Shown here: positions 63,847-64,000 of the stretch, piece after piece | Numbering within the stretch: the first letter of the stretch is position 1 | How the letters are laid out: each line of letters starts with the position of its first letter | Assembly: GCA_942493245.1 (NCBI GenBank) | Contig: OW818685.1 | Span: 5,932,855-5,996,854, forward strand | DNA: 64,000 bases | DNA from: DAOPYU01 sp942493245 | GTDB lineage: Bacteria > Sumerlaeota > Sumerlaeia > UBA8349 | Direction of reading: 5' to 3' | Notes under the pieces: model-generated | What the model was told of the DNA's origin: nothing | Databases searched by the model: none | Seen by the model: the letters and a program-made list of their open reading frames with translations, nothing else | Position numbers and translations under genes: made by a program

Positions 63847-64000
63847 ATGGATTCGGAAAAGAAAGCGGACGGAATGACGGATCGCACGGGGCTGGTGGAC
63901 GGCTCGGGTTTGCCGATCGGCGCGATGGCCGGAATTGCGGCTCTGGCGACGTCGGGATTTGTGCGGGCGCAGGAAAACCCCGACAAAGTGGATGACTTGA
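63847..64000 (+). CDS. Exported protein, N-terminal fragment, cut by window end
   Basis: 51 residues visible. ATG at 63847 has GGAGG at a good distance. A hydrophobic stretch IGAMAGIAALATSGFVRAQEN resembles a signal peptide, with a cleavage region similar to that of the upstream oxidoreductase (RAQE). No twin-arginine pair precedes it; the corresponding place reads TDRTGLVDGSG. It might be a second Gfo/Idh/MocA protein or a partner, but there is too little to tell. Confidence 0.6.
   Translation, partial: MDSEKKADGMTDRTGLVDGSGLPIGAMAGIAALATSGFVRAQENPDKVDDL

Overview
This 64 kb, GC-rich window looks like the chromosome of an uncultured, saccharolytic Gram-negative bacterium. Signs of a double membrane are an RND efflux pump with its periplasmic adaptor, a WaaP/Kdo-kinase-like protein, a lipoprotein glycosidase and a twin-arginine exported oxidoreductase. 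The mix of YfhO-like giant membrane proteins, GH43-type glycosidases, ROK regulators and Tat-exported Gfo/Idh/MocA oxidoreductases is typical of PVC-like, Hydrogenedentes or Sumerlaeota genomes. That placement is inference and weak. No rRNA, tRNA or CRISPR array was found.

Layout. 1-5.7 kb: RND pump and adaptor, then a small K+ channel gene paired with a SpoIIAA-like gene, all on the minus strand. 6-11.3 kb: a YfhO-like gene cut in two by a 1.4 kb insertion sequence, divergent from a lipopolysaccharide-kinase-like gene. 11.3-17.3 kb: a repeat-rich intergenic block, gatA, a membrane hydrolase with a coupled mini-protein, a half-size TauE/SafE protein, an ADP-ribosylglycohydrolase and small unknowns. 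17.4-20.2 kb: a 913-residue exported protein with two beta-helix modules carrying a cysteine-bearing 20-22 residue repeat. 20.5-36.3 kb: a methyltransferase, a hybrid sensor kinase, a polyprenyl diphosphate synthase, a GT2 enzyme, alpha-glucan phosphorylase (with an apparent frameshift), a glycosidase lipoprotein, an intact YfhO paralogue, FmdB, YebC and a phosphohexomutase. 36.4-41.9 kb: an accessory stretch with a group II intron, a GH43 enzyme, a complete IS30 element, a GxxExxY gene bounded by an inverted repeat and a truncated DUF1016 gene. 41.9-47.8 kb: uvrB, cstA, a 28-residue bS22/AURKAIP1-like gene and a cluster of dispersed repeats. 47.8-58.5 kb: a signalling block. 58.6-64 kb: RDD protein, ruvC, ROK regulator and two exported-protein genes, the last cut by the window end.

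The signalling block is the most coherent system here. An NtrC-family activator with an intact GAFTGA loop (50596-52011) lies next to a minus-strand operon of a degenerate receiver protein and a chemoreceptor. That operon carries a textbook sigma-54 promoter (TGGCACG-N4-TTGC at 50333-50347), with two tandem 18-bp dyads 168-190 bp upstream that could be the activator's enhancer. Divergently transcribed is a pair of sensor kinases joined by an ATGA overlap: a periplasmic solute-binding/4xPAS/HisKA_2 kinase and a REC-GAF-PAS-PAS-kinase-REC hybrid. The proposed chain from sensor kinases to NtrC activator to chemoreceptor operon is inference from arrangement.

Genome plasticity is clear in several places: the IS-split gene would be restored in frame by exact excision, an IS end relic sits at 47662-47704, and a dispersed palindromic repeat family occupies 44.0-44.1 and 47.3-47.6 kb.
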